From: Haplomitrium mnioides
Taxonomy: Eukaryota > Marchantiophyta > Haplomitriopsida > Calobryales
DNA: 42,056 bases
Reading direction: 5' to 3'
Assembly (NCBI GenBank): GCA_049999725.1
Contig: JBNGIS010020582.1
Coordinates: 6,337-48,392 of the forward strand
The notes beneath the pieces are model-generated. The model was given only the letters and a program-made list of their open reading frames with translations, was not told where the DNA came from and searched no databases. Position numbers and translations under genes: made by a program. How positions within the stretch are numbered: the first letter of the stretch is position 1; every line of letters begins with the position of its first letter. Positions 11,904 to 22,815 of the stretch are shown here, one piece after another.

Positions 11904-13443
11904 CTAACTCTGGCTTGGATCCCATATGAAAGATGAGTCAGCATATTTAGGTTCAGGCTGGGTGCCTGCCCAGATCTGCAGCCCTCCTGGCAGCCACCTT
12001 CCCTTCTTCTTCTTCAAGCCACTCTGTTGGCCTTTCTCGTGCCACTTTGGGGACAACACAAAAAATCCCCCAAAAGGTAGCCCAACGAAACAAGAAAAAA
12101 CAACAACACTACACATGACTGGTGTGGGAACACAACACAACTGTACAAGGACTAGTGCTATTGGGTTGCCATTCATATCTTCCTCCGTGTTGAGCAGACT
12201 TTTGCACAAGCTCGAGGTTAGCTCCCTTGGGGAGGCTGGCCATTCTTCTGCATTGTCCACTTCCTCCACTAGTTGGTGTCGAGTTTCAACATCAGATAGT
12301 TGCTGGTCTTCGAGGTTGCACCCTTCTCCCTCTGATAGCCTCCATTGTCCCACTTGATGAGGATCTCCTTTAGTTGCATAGGGTGGCTGGTCTTGGAGGC
12401 TACCACTAGTCAAATCAAAATAGAAGAGTCCCTCTTTTAATGCTTGCTCTAGGTCTGCTCCAATCCGGTCCTCGTCGTCATCTTGTGGGTGCACTACAGC
12501 CTTGACATGTATTTGGTCTTCACATTGGCCATTGTGCAAGCTGTCGGTGGGGCACTCCTCTTTTAAGGCTTGCTCTTGCTCTGCCCCACCTTGGTCTTCT
12601 TCTGCAAGCCTGCATTCATCAAAAAGTGAGAGGGCAGCTTCCCACTCCCCTTTTAAGACCTGCTCGAGGTCTGTCTCAACTTGGTCTTCTTGGTCAGGCC
12701 TGCACTCACTTGGAAGGGTCGGGTTCCACTCCCCTTTTAAGTCTGACTCAAGGTCAGACCAACAACAGTCCCCCTTAAATCCTTTGTCTATGGGGTGGAC
12801 CTCTTCCTCCAGTGTGTCCTTGGTGGTGGCAGGGCAGCTTTCCTTCTCCTCTAGGTCTTCATCTGCAAAAACCAGCTCTGAGGCAGAGCTTGTAACCTCT
12901 ACCTCATTGCTGAATTCCAGATCTGCATTCAGTTGGCTGGACTCAGACCTGAAATATGCACTTGTTAGGACCGTTGGATCAGCTTGATCTTGTGCTGGTC
13001 CCTCTGCCTCATATACTCAGTACCTAGTGAGCTGGCCCTCTCCCTCCTCTGACTCTTCGCATCTTCGGTTGTTCCTCCGATGTTTGCGTTGAGAATGGTG
13101 CTTACTCTTCTTTTCCTTGGCTGCCTTCACTATCTTGGATGGTGCTGACCCTCTCCCCTCACTGGTCTCACATCTCTGGGCCTCTTGAACTGCCTCCCAG
13201 AACATGTGGGCTTGGTCAACTCCATTCATTCTCTCTCTTTTCTCCTCAATGCTACCATGAACCAGCCAAACAACATATTCGAGGTGGGCTGCCATAGGAG
13301 CTGTACAACCAACTCATTAAACCTGTCCAAGAAGGTGAGCACTGACTCACCCCTTTTTTTCTGAGCTGGTCTAGCTGGGTGAGAATCTCACTCTCCTCAA
13401 ACTCCATCAAACATTGACCCTTGAACTCCTCCGAAGGTTTCAT
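11904..13443 (-). pseudogene. Gag-like and acidic repeat polyprotein of the giant LTR element
   Basis: The only long coding frame of the internal region, about 510 codons with one frameshift (near 13330) and one in-frame TGA (13017-13019). It starts at ATG 13443 with MKPSEEFKGQCLMEFEESE and a leucine-rich helical part that resembles retrotransposon Gag. A basic stretch KEKKSKHHSQRKHRRNNRR follows (about 13060-13120). Next is a strongly acidic region with three or four units like DLEQVLKGEWEAAL and DLEQALKEGLF. Near the end come a hydrophobic segment (VMCSVVVFSCFVGLPFGGFF) and a basic GLKKKKGRW. About 365 codons after the TGA are uninterrupted. No protease, RT, RNase H or integrase is visible. 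Gag identity is tentative; the acidic part is unrecognised. Confidence 0.5.
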
Positions 13444-13657
13444 GACACAGAGAGCGAGTGAGTTATACTAGGTACGTGCTTCTCCTCTCAAACTTGGGTA
13501 AACCAACGTTGTTTTGAATGCTGCCTCATTGTTGGTTATTTATTTATTTATTCTTTTTCTTTCTGGTGCTAGGCTGCTCCCAGAATTCCAGAACTCCTTT
13601 CCTTGCTCCAATGTTTACTCAACGAATTACTGCAAGGTGGCTTTCCAGAATTCTTTT

Positions 13658-13675
13658 GTCCCACCGTGATCGCCA
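13658..13675 (-). other. Primer-binding site, tRNA-Arg type
   Basis: The minus strand reads TGGCGATCACGGTGGGAC, ten bases inside the 5' LTR end. Its complement is a plausible tRNA 3' end (CCCACCGTGATCG plus CCA), close to plant tRNA-Arg. tRNA-Arg priming is known from plant Ty3/gypsy Tat/Ogre-type elements; the precise isoacceptor is from memory. Confidence 0.7.
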
Positions 13676-15427
13676 AAAAATGTAATGTCAACCCCTTGGT
13701 CGGAGCCTTACCTCTTTTCCAACAGAGTTAACCCCACTTAAGGGCTAACTTAGTGTTTCGGGACCTTTTACGGGAGGGGTTTTGCACCGAATAGACCCCA
13801 ATTTCTATTCACCAACACAAGAGTGACTGCACGACCTCGACAACACCCAAACACACACTCCACTGCCCACAGATGCAGGTCACACCCCTTCTTCCGTCCT
13901 TAACCTCGGAAGGTGCCACTTGGAAGATAGGGGCAGTTAGGACAAAGCATCTGATTCTGGTCTACAATGGCCTCTTGGTGAGTCCTTCCGCAGCCACCTT
14001 GCTCATTCACATGCATTTCTCAAGGACACACATAGGTGGATAGATACATTGCTGAATAAATTCCGAAATATACTTCAGAGCCCAGATCTGGACCTAATCA
14101 CTTTGCACACAGAAGGGGAATAGATCCCAGCATCCAATTATCACAATGTTGTTAGTCCTAACTTCCCATGTCTAGGGTGTCTTCAGGATTTGATAAATGG
14201 AATGATGACCTTCTAAAACTAAGAACCTCACCGATCTACAAACAGAACACAAATCTAACAACACACATAAACATAGACACCTCTCTACATACGTCTTGTC
14301 CTGCTCACATTGCCGACTGGTTCTCCTCTCAAGAACCAATCTCTCCTCCCAGCTTTCCTTTTGCAACTCCAGCCTTCTTCTTACTCCTCACCCACGCACT
14401 CTTATCCAGATAGTTTTTCAACTTCCCTCGCAAGAAGCCCTAAATTTACTTCCTCATGCTCGGAAGAGGTTTTCTTTAACTTCCACCTCTGGAAGACAGC
14501 CCTCCCAGCTGCTGGATCACCCACTCCACCCGAGAATCGGCTGGATCTTCCACGCAGTGCGCAGGCACTAACGTGGCCACTCCTCTCCCTTCTCCACAAG
14601 ATTGTAACACCAGCAACCCTCTCCGAATGCTGTTGGGACTGATCTCCTACACGAACTAAGCTGAGACGACACCATGACCCCCCCTTGGCTACCCCTCACA
14701 AAATACAAACTGAAAGAGTTCTCCTCTCCTCTAAGTGTTGGTCCACCTCCAAATGTTGGTCTGCCTTCAAATGTGAGTACACCTGAGTAGTCTGAGCCTT
14801 TAGAGCATCCTGCTCAACGATTCCCAACACCTCCTCAGTCCACCTCCACCCTGTGAGGGCCTTCTTTCACGAGTCCACCCACTACACCAAAGGTCTCACC
14901 AGAACTCTCTCCTCCGTATCTTGCTGCTTTCTCTGCCCCCCGACATCAGTCCCCATAGCTTTAGAGCAGGGTAGTCTATCCCTGCTCGTTTTCCTCCTCC
15001 AGCCTTGACGATTCATCACCGCCCTTCCTTGAAGGTCCATGTTTCACTTATCTGACGGTTGAGAGGTGCATCCCACCTTTTCGCACAGCTCGTAGGTGGG
15101 TTTCCTTCCAGATTCAGAGCTTGAAATTGGCGCCAACGGCTGTGCTTTGTCATTCTTTTCCCAACAAGACTAATTTTACACGAATCCGACCTCTGTAGCT
15201 CTGGCAATCGGAGTTTGAATGGACCTACTTTTTTCCTTTGTTTTTTCCTCGTTTAAGCTTGACAACTCGCGAGATCCTTCGAACTCTAGGCATTGGACAC
15301 GTGGCGCTATGGGGCAACCCGTTGGATTCCTTAGACTCGCCATCCCGTAAGATTCATCGGACTGGAATCCGTGAAATTCTTCGGACATCGGACAGCTGAC
15401 ACATGGCACGTCGAGGGAGCCCATTGG

Positions 15428-15580
15428 GTGCCATGTAATTCGCAAAGCTCAAGATTCCCGATGAATCTCTAATATTCCCGCAGATTCCCAGATCCCACAG
15501 AGGTGCCACGTAATCCGCAAAGCTCAAGATTCCCGAGGAATCTCTAATATTCTCGCAAGTTTCCAGAGGCTCGTATGAGC
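15428..15580. repeat. 75-bp tandem repeat, two units, in the 5' LTR
   Basis: Counterpart of the repeat at 8371: units start with GTGCCATGTAATTCGC at 15428 and GTGCCACGTAATCCGC at 15503. Confidence 0.75.
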
Positions 15581-16705
15581 GCCACGTTTTCGCTGTGGCG
15601 CCGTCCGACGCCACCCCGCAAAGGGGTAGGCGGACCGTTGCGTTGACCGTCCGTTGACCAGCTGACTTTCCCGGCTGCCATGTCATCCGCAAGGTTCTGA
15701 CCCTCTGTATAAGAACTATGGAGACTTCCATTTTTGCCCCCATTGGATCGGTGATAGATCCTCTTTTCGGCACCGCTTCTTCCTCCGTCGGATGTGCACT
15801 ATATCGCCTCTTCGGCATCTTTGGTTCTCCCTTTGGTTGGATCTGTGACTCCTCACTATTTCGGTTGATCCCTTCTTGTTTCTCCTTGTCGAACTTGTGA
15901 TATATTGCCGTTTTAGTACTACTTACTTCTCCTTGGTATGTTGATAAATTGCTATTTCAGCATTCTATCCTCTTATACTGAAACTGCGCTACATCCTCGT
16001 TTCGGAATTCCTCGTTAGCCCCCTTCGGAACCCTGTTAAGTGGCCTCTCCACTTAGGCTGGTCATTCGGAACCATATTAACTGGAGCGCCCCACATTGGA
16101 TGGCAGTTCAAAACCTCCTTAAGTAGGCTCCGCCTATGATTTATCGCTCTTTCGGCTCTTCATCTTATTTTTTGCCAAACCTTCGCTTTATCCTTATTTC
16201 AACATTGGGTTCTCCTCTTGGCTGGACTATCGATAAGTCACATTTTCGGCCTCTTCGTTCCTCCTCTGACGAATCATAGATATATCTCCATTTTGGCACC
16301 CTCATTTTCTTCCCAACCGGTTCTTCGACATATCTATGTTTCAGCACCTTCTCTTTTTTCTCTCCAAACCATCAATAGGTCACTATTTTGGCGCCGTGCT
16401 CTTCAAGTGAAACCTTGTCTTATCTTCATTTTGGCATCTTCCCCTGATATAGGAACCCTGAGCAGCTTCTTCTCTTCACCAATACATCAAAAAGTTTTAT
16501 ATAAGAACATTGAAAGAAGGCTTATTTACCTGACTTGTGGAAAAGTTTGATGTAAGAACCATATACCCCGCAGATCCATTTCGAACTTTTGGATGACTTC
16601 CGATTTGAACTTTCAAAGTCTCTTTCTTCGCATCCGAATCTTTGACATGTCACCCTTTTGCCTGATTAATTAACCCGCTTCGGAATCCCTCTTAACCAAC
16701 CCTCC

Positions 16706-17045
16706 CCACATCGGAAGGAAGATCAGAACCACATTAAGTGGTCTCCCCTCTTAGGAAGGCGAGTTTCTGATCCGTTCTTTGGATCGGACACCACAGACGT
16801 CGGATTTGACGCTTCACAACTCACCTTTTCTTCAATCCGATCGTTACTCATTCTCAATTCAATCGCGCAGCAGCTCCACATCGGAAGGAAGATCAGAACC
16901 ACATTAAGTGGTCTCCCCTCTTAGGAAGGTGAGTTTCTGATTCGTTCTTCGGATCGGACACCACGGACGTCGGATTTGACGCTTCACAACTCACCTTTTC
17001 TTCAATCCGATCGTTGCTCATTCTCAATTCAATCGCGCAGCAGCT
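16706..17045. repeat. 170-bp tandem duplication private to the 5' LTR
   Basis: CCACATCGGAAGGAAGATCA starts at 16706 and again at 16876, and both units end with CAATCGCGCAGCAGCT. The other LTR has this segment once, so the duplication arose after insertion. Both units carry the SV-like GGAACCACATTAAGTGG hairpin module. Confidence 0.88.
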
Positions 17046-17623
17046 CCATTTGATCATCACACAATGTTCTTCATAGCTTGCTTTCTCATCACGATTGTCT
17101 TCCATTCACTTCCTTTTACGGATCATAGCATCTCAGAGGAATTCTTCTTCAAGGTCGCAAGGGAAATTCCTCTCCAACAATTCAATCGATTTAAGCAATA
17201 GGAGATTCATCGTTGATTCTTCGTGACATTCCCATTTTGCAGAGCTTTGGATCACAATTTGCATCCTTCCCTTTGATCAATTCCGTGCAACAGGGAGGGC
17301 CTTCGCATCCTGTTCATTCGCAACTCCCTTCTATTTGATTCTCGTGGTGATAGTAGGGTCATTCCTCAATTTCAGAGGCTCTTCTTCAATCGAACGTCGC
17401 AACAACTCATCGCATGAGGCGGAGGTCTTCTCAGATAAGGCCATTTTCAATTCAAGGGCATTCGTCTCCATATGAATTCACAGCATGCCTTTGATGCAGG
17501 GCTCTTCATCTATCGTATAAGTCGATTCTTCTTCACAAGTCAATTGGTTGAACTTTTCATGTAGCTGATCAATTCTCCATGAAGAATTCTTCCAAAGCAA
17601 TGAACAAGAACCCCCCCCCCCCC

Positions 17624-17723
17624 NNNNNNNNNNNNNNNNNNNNNNNNNNNNNNNNNNNNNNNNNNNNNNNNNNNNNNNNNNNNNNNNNNNNNNNNNNNNN
17701 NNNNNNNNNNNNNNNNNNNNNNN
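17624..17723. other. Assembly gap (100 N)
   Basis: Exactly 100 N, starting in a C homopolymer and ending at the first base of a solo LTR. A round number usually marks a gap of unknown size. Reading frames that seem to cross it are not real. Confidence 0.98.
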
Positions 17724-17834
17724 TGTAACGGTCACTAACTTTAGTAAGCACAAACTAAAAATGGAGACAACTAGATCTAGAAAGCTATCACTAAGTTAGA
17801 GTGTTAAAAAGCGAGTGCTATTATAGAGAGAGTG

Positions 17835-18011
17835 ACACGTGGCAAGAGGAGAGAAAGTCAATGAATTAAAGTGAAGGAAAGGCTACTTTAGAAGAAGATA
17901 AGGACACGTGGCAAGCGGAGGATTAAAGCAAATAGAAGGTTCTAAGATAAGGACACGTGGCAGAAGAAGAACTAAAGAGAAATGGAAGGTTCTAAGATAA
18001 GGACACGTGGC
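17835..18011 (+). promoter_or_regulatory. Four tandem G-box/ABRE-like ACACGTGGC sites
   Basis: ACACGTGGC occurs at 17835, 17904, 17953 and 18003, the last three in near-identical units GATAAGGACACGTGGCA about 50 bp apart. The CACGTG core with GGC is the plant G-box/ABRE type bound by bZIP factors. Followed by CCAAT boxes and a TATA box. Confidence 0.75.
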
Positions 18012-18140
18012 AGAAGGAGAATAAAAGTAAAGGGTGGTCCAATCAATGAAAGAGGAAAAAAGGGTGGTCCAATTAGAGGAGGATAGAAAAGGAACCAATG
18101 GGGTTTCGCCACCTATGTAAGCAAAGTACTTCTAAGTTAG

Positions 18141-18148
18141 TATATAAA
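18141..18148 (+). promoter_or_regulatory. TATA box of the solo LTR
   Basis: TATATAAA followed by GAAGGGAGAG, about 130 bp downstream of the last G-box. Transcription would run towards the right end of the LTR. Confidence 0.6.
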
Positions 18149-19466
18149 GAAGGGAGAGTGCCTTGTTGGGCATCTCTTACCTTGTGGGTTCTTGAAGTCC
18201 TTTATGCGCTACTCTTGTATGTGTTTGTGCTAATTTTGGTGTGTGATGTATGTGTGTAGTGTTACACTCTATCGGACTTTCCCCCTTGCTTTGCCGGATC
18301 AGCAATAGATCATCGTTTTGCTTTTCTATCGTTAGATTTCTGCTATGCTTCCCATTGGATCTTGGTTAAGCCATGATTCCCGCATCGGAGGTCACATCAG
18401 ATCCATTTTAACCGTGAAGCCCACTTAGGAGGGCTACTTCTCGTGAGGGTCGCCACTTCTCCGTTGAGGGTCCGCGGTCTCTCCAGTACTGACGCGTGTC
18501 CCCAAATCCCGTGAGGTGCGTTGGGGCTGCCACGTTTCCGTAGCACTCTGCGGACTTCCATTGCTTCGAAACCATGATGTATTGCCACTTCGTCCTTCCC
18601 GTTTAGCTTCGCAGTTGCTTTAAGCACTCCTCCGCCACAAAAATGGTGATAAGTCACCTCTTCGTCAATTGCTGTTTCGTCCTCTTCGGACCCATTGGAC
18701 CCCCCTTTGCGGATCCCTGTTAAGCGGTCCCCCCACGTCGTAAGACGCATCAGAACCCGCTTAATCGCGTATCCCACTTAGGGTGGCGCGATCCCGTCAA
18801 TCTTTTCGGACCCCTAAGTGCTGCCACGTTTCTGCAGCGCTCTGCGGACTCCTCGGGGCTGCGGCCGTTGGTTAACTTCCCGAAGGTCGTTCTTCTTTAG
18901 TTCTGCCTTATTCTCTTGGATTCAAATTGCACTGCGATCGCTTCGAGCTCTTCTCTCTATCAAGGTATTGCACACCACAAATGGTCGCAAATTGAGGATG
19001 CAGTGGTCCAAACTATTGGCTCCTCCGTTCTGCATCCCGACTTTCACCTCTTCGCCTTCATCTCCCGTACTCCTCCCGTGGATTCTTCCTCGATTGTGGC
19101 TGGTTCCTTTCTTCTGATCTCCCTTGCACATCGGCTTGATTCTTCTTGCTCCCCCTTGTCAGCCCTGCCTTTGTCCCGTTGCTGCAAGTTCCTTTGAACC
19201 CCCTCCTAGCCTTCTTACTTGACGCCTCTAGATTCCACAGAGCTCTCCTTTGCATTGCAAGATTCATGACCTCCACAAGGAAAGGTAGAAAAGAAAGGAA
19301 GAGAAAGGAAAGGAGGGAGAGGAGAAAGATGTAAGATTGGCATAACAACCATAAGACAATAAAACACAAAGGAATACACAAGATTAACACAAACAGAAGG
19401 GATCAACTAGGCTAGAGGCTCAATAATCCAAAAAAAAAGAAAAAACTCATGCACACCCGGCCGACA

Positions 19467-19562
19467 ATACGCGTATAGACTTGGGAGTGCTTGCACATAG
19501 AGACTTACATTGTCAAGTCCATGCATGCATGGACTCCCAAGTCCATGCGCACATAGATTCTA
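19467..19562. repeat. Palindrome array of gene A intron 1, right half, copy W
   Basis: Continues the array broken at 6623. It contains the perfect 20-bp palindrome AGTCCATGCATGCATGGACT at 19516-19535. Its first bases, CGCGTATAGAC, complete the half-unit left at 6613-6623. Confidence 0.8.
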
Positions 19563-19823
19563 TGGTCTTTTTAGCTTAGGCTGAATGTTAAGTACATTTT
19601 TACTCGTTGTAAACACTTGGAAACTTTTTGCTTAACATGCTTGATGGTTTTTTTGTTTTGTTTTTTGGTTCACATAATTTTTTGGGGAACTTTGTAAATG
19701 GCTACCAAGACGCGAAGTGCATCGAACATGATTTTATCAAGATGACCATCAATATTAAACTGCTGAAGCCTAAGCAAGGCATCCACATTTAGCAGCTTGT
19801 GCCGCATCCGAGCGCGATGACCA

Positions 19824-21008
19824 TGTCAACTGCAGCAACACCATGACCTGTGAATCTAGAGGCTTCGCCGGTTTCTCCTCATGTGACTTTGATGTTGAGT
19901 GCACATTTAATATGAGAGGTGGGTTGAAGTGTGGCTGCAATCATCAATACACAACAAAATCTACAAAGGAAGAATACTTAATACAAAAATATTGTGGAAA
20001 TCCTCACTCTTTACTCCAAATGCTCTCACACAAATCACTCTTGCTCTCACCATTCTAACTCTCAACACACTCCTCACTCTATGAAAGACTACTCCTCAAG
20101 TGCTTGCCCTCCAATGAGTTTTCAAAGTAGCTCCTCCAAGCGTTTCTCCAAAGGTCTCTCACAACTCTAAAATCTAAAATCTCCAAATGAAAAAACCAAG
20201 TCCAAACTCCAACTCCTTTCCTCTCTTCTCCTCCTCTTTATATACTAGTCTAGGTAGTTACTAGGAGTAAAATTAGATATTCTATCACCCTAGGTAAAGA
20301 ATCTATGGTGATTATCTCTCTCTAATTATTAACTCCTACAAGTGCTCCTCAAGTATCTCCACCTTTTGTTTTGTTCTTCAAGAAGAAGCTTCTCATTTGG
20401 AGCTTCTCTTATCAAAGAATCTCAACAATTGGTCCAAGACTTTTCTACCTTGTATTTGTCCCTACAAACAATTTCTAAGATGATACTACGAGGTTCCCTC
20501 AAAGAATAAGTCAAAGAACAAATTGACTTTTCTTGACTTTTCTCCTCTTTAGTCTATTCTAGAAGAATCTCTATAAAATCATTAATACTAAGTCAATTTG
20601 TCTGTAATATACCTTGTTGAAAAGCTTGTCAAGTAAACTTTCTACCCATATAAAAATATTTGTATTTTCTAATTTTTAGATGCTATCTGTTTTGACTTTT
20701 CTGCAGCTCCCTTTTGTAACTTTGACCAATTATAACTTCCGGTTTACAAGAGCTTTCTCACTTTTGTAAATTTTTACTAATTAATTAACAAATATTATAT
20801 CCCTCTATAAAATATCAGCTTCTAAACATTTCCAATAAGAACAAAATTTACTCTATACTAAATTCTACACATATTGAAGAAAACCGATCAAATCTAAGTT
20901 TCTCCTAATAACTTCTAAGTCTTCTCTATACTTCATCAAAATGCATCCCATTTTATGACAGTGTTCTAATCTCATTAAAATTCTCTCAAACCATCTCATG
21001 CCTTCACA
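19824..21008 (-). mobile_element. Solo LTR (1185 bp) in gene A exon 2, copy W
   Basis: Flanked by GACCA at 19819-19823 and 21009-21013. On the minus strand it starts TGTGAAGG and ends GTTGACA. A TATA box TATATAAAGAGGAGG reads on the minus strand (about 20235-20249), giving its orientation. Removing it with one target copy rejoins HPSAMTINSKKEK to the gene A frame, as in copy Y. No internal retroviral genes remain, as expected after LTR-LTR recombination. Confidence 0.8.
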
Positions 21009-21535
21009 GACCATCAACTCCAAAAAAGAGAAATGCGGTGGAGCTAGTCGAAGCTTCAAAAAAGAAGAAACATGTCGTCCCAAAGAAAAAGTCTGTTCCA
21101 GCTGCAATTATTAAGGAGGAGCTAACCCCCTCCCAATCTCCAACAAGGCCCTCTTTTGTTGCCTCTTTGTCTTCAACACTGAGTACCTCAAGGGAGGAAA
21201 CAGAGTCGGAGCCAGTTCAAGCTCCAACGTCAAGAGAAAAAAAAGCAATTACATAAGGGGATGCGAACGTTTCAAGAGCGTGAGCAAGTGGACCCTCATA
21301 TAGTGTATGAGAAAGAAAAAAATAAAATCAAGGAGTCTACAATCCAACAATATAGAGTCTGAGAAGAAACAATTACAATTCGCTTAGAGAATTTAATTCT
21401 TCCAAAATATGGAATGAACAAGTGGGGGCTATTGCAGATTACAAGGTTAAATGAAGACTTCATTGAGCTTTTGGTGTAGAGAATCCTCACCAACAAATAT
21501 GCGTACAGTTTTTTTATTGTTGTTGTTGACCCAAA

Positions 21536-21775
21536 GTGTGGGTTGAAGACAAGTCAGAGTTTGATCTGAAGAACTCTGACAAGTATCGATACGAGATTGT
21601 AGGAGGCAATCATAATGTTGTAGCAAGGCAACTTCTTATCACCAAATCCGGAGTACAGAATGCTATGCTTTTGCTCTGCAATTGTCATGTTTATATGGGT
21701 TTAACACCAACAAATGCCCGCATATTTGCAACACATGACAATTACAATCAAAGGTACCAATTGGAAATGCATTGA
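21536..21775 (+). pseudogene. ParB-like domain of gene A, copy W
   Basis: A clean frame encodes DKYRYEIVGGNHNVVARQLL, then CHVYMGLTPTNARIFATHDN and NQRYQLEMH. Order and spacing (YxIVxGNHxxxA; then VxxGLTxxxAxxxAxxxN) match the ParB/Srx-type N-terminal domain, where the G-x-H/R box is the nucleotide-binding site. In phages and bacteria this domain is often fused to beta-class DNA methyltransferases. A one-base shift separates it from the preceding VVVDPKCGL part. The downstream KSTLEKTITSQDNWFQLAF part is shared with copy Y, and the region after it resembles a helix-turn-helix. Confidence 0.6.
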
Positions 21776-22303
21776 TTCAGAAGGTTGAATATTGGCATCA
21801 AAGGTTCGTGGAGAGTGGGATGGTTTCATCCCAAAATATAAAAAGAGAGTTAGTGCAAGAGACCTTGGAGATCAAGCTAAAGTCGACTCTTGAGAAGACG
21901 ATCACTTCTCAAGACAATTGGTTCCAGTTGGCGTTCCAAAGTGGTGAGCTTTAGGATTTACAACAAAACATTTTTTCTATGTGGGAGAAGAATATAGTAA
22001 AGAGCTAGAAGCCAAAGCCAAGGAATCACTGAGAATTGATGACATGAAATGGACACCTTGGAGGTCCCTTCAAGGTCTTCTTGATGAAGTTAAATATCTA
22101 TTTTGAAACGCGTGGAAGCCGGAGAGTTTTCAATTGAAGAAATGTCTCACAAGCTAGAGAGACATAAAGTCTTGGCAGTCATGGTAAAGTCTTTGTGCTC
22201 CAAAGTTTATTATAGCTCTTGGGAAGAAGCATGAGAGGAGTAACCTCTCCACACTGAGGAGTCAAAGATGTCTGCATTTTTCTCCAGTTTTGAAATGCTT
22301 TTG

Positions 22304-22815
22304 GCAAGTTTGTTTTTTTCCATTGTATGTTTATTTCTCTAGAGTTGCATTGATTTTTTTGTAAATTGTCTTTTGCTAGAATAAAAATTATTCGGAGTCC
22401 ATGCATGCATGGACTAAGAAGTCTATGTGCCCAAAGACTCTCTAGTTTGGTGCGCTTAGACTAGCAAGTCTATACGGGCATGGACATTGAAGTCAATGCG
22501 CGCATGGACTTAAAGTCCTCGGATGCATAGAAATTGAAGTCAATGCGCTCTTGGACGTTGAGGTCCATGTGCGCATGGATATTGGAGTCCAAACACTCAA
22601 GGACATTGAAGTTTATGCGCACTTGGACACTAAAGTCCATGCGGGCATGGACATGGAAGTTCAAGAGCTTCTAGACTTCAATTTCTAACGCACATGAACT
22701 TCAAAGTCAATCTTAGTTTGGACTCCAAGATCTTTACTCCAATTGTCTTCCTCTCTAAAGTCTATATTTTTTTTGTTGTCTCCTCTTATTTTTTTTCGTT
22801 TTTGTTGTCTGCAAG
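22304..22815 (+). other. Intron 2 of gene A, copy W, with palindrome array
   Basis: The donor reads G/GCAAGT (GC-AG type; copy Y has A/GTAACT) and the acceptor TCTGCAAG/GGGAC, matching copy Y TGTGTAG/GGGGAC. The array at 22396-22690 starts with the perfect palindrome AGTCCATGCATGCATGGACT (22396-22415) and continues in units of about 24-30 bp. Confidence 0.6.

Larger units (their letters stand above)
17724..18266 (+). mobile_element. Solo LTR (543 bp) with G-box array, inside the 5' LTR
   Basis: Begins TGTAACGG and ends GTGTTACA, giving a short inverted repeat TGTAAC/GTTACA. It is absent from the other LTR, where the site reads TTACTCTGTCAAAC; the right flank here is CTCTATCGG, consistent with a 5-bp target CTCTA. 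The left target copy falls in the gap. Contents are promoter-like: four ACACGTGGC boxes, three CCAAT boxes (18039, 18069, 18095) and a TATA box TATATAAA (18141-18148), all pointing rightwards. Confidence 0.7.
6624..19466 (-). mobile_element. 12.8-kb non-autonomous LTR retrotransposon with giant LTRs
   Basis: On the minus strand the element reads LTR (19466-13686), primer site (13675-13658), internal region (to 11717), polypurine tract, LTR (11716-6624). Both LTRs begin TGTCGG and end GTTGACA. It is flanked by ATGCG (6619-6623) and ATACG (19467-19471), a 5-bp target duplication with one mismatch. The internal region is only 1969 bp and has no reverse transcriptase, integrase or RNase H, so the element must have depended on helper proteins (LARD-like). 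It lies in the palindrome array of gene A intron 1. Removing it and one target copy restores a normal array unit. An old insertion, since the LTRs differ at many sites. Confidence 0.88.
13686..19466 (-). repeat. 5' LTR of the giant element (about 5.8 kb with insertion and gap)
   Basis: Homologous to 6624-11716 but longer for three reasons: a 170-bp tandem duplication (16706-17045), a 543-bp solo LTR (17724-18266), and the 100-N gap (17624-17723). Ends are TGTCGGCC (minus, 19466) and GTTGACA (13686). Confidence 0.85.

Noticed and set aside
12502-12987. 161-codon Ser-rich plus-strand frame as a gene
   Set aside because: It is the antisense of the acidic repeat region of the LTR element's minus-strand polyprotein.
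13658-13675. A tRNA-Arg gene
   Set aside because: Only the 3' 18 bases are matched, positioned as a primer site next to an LTR.
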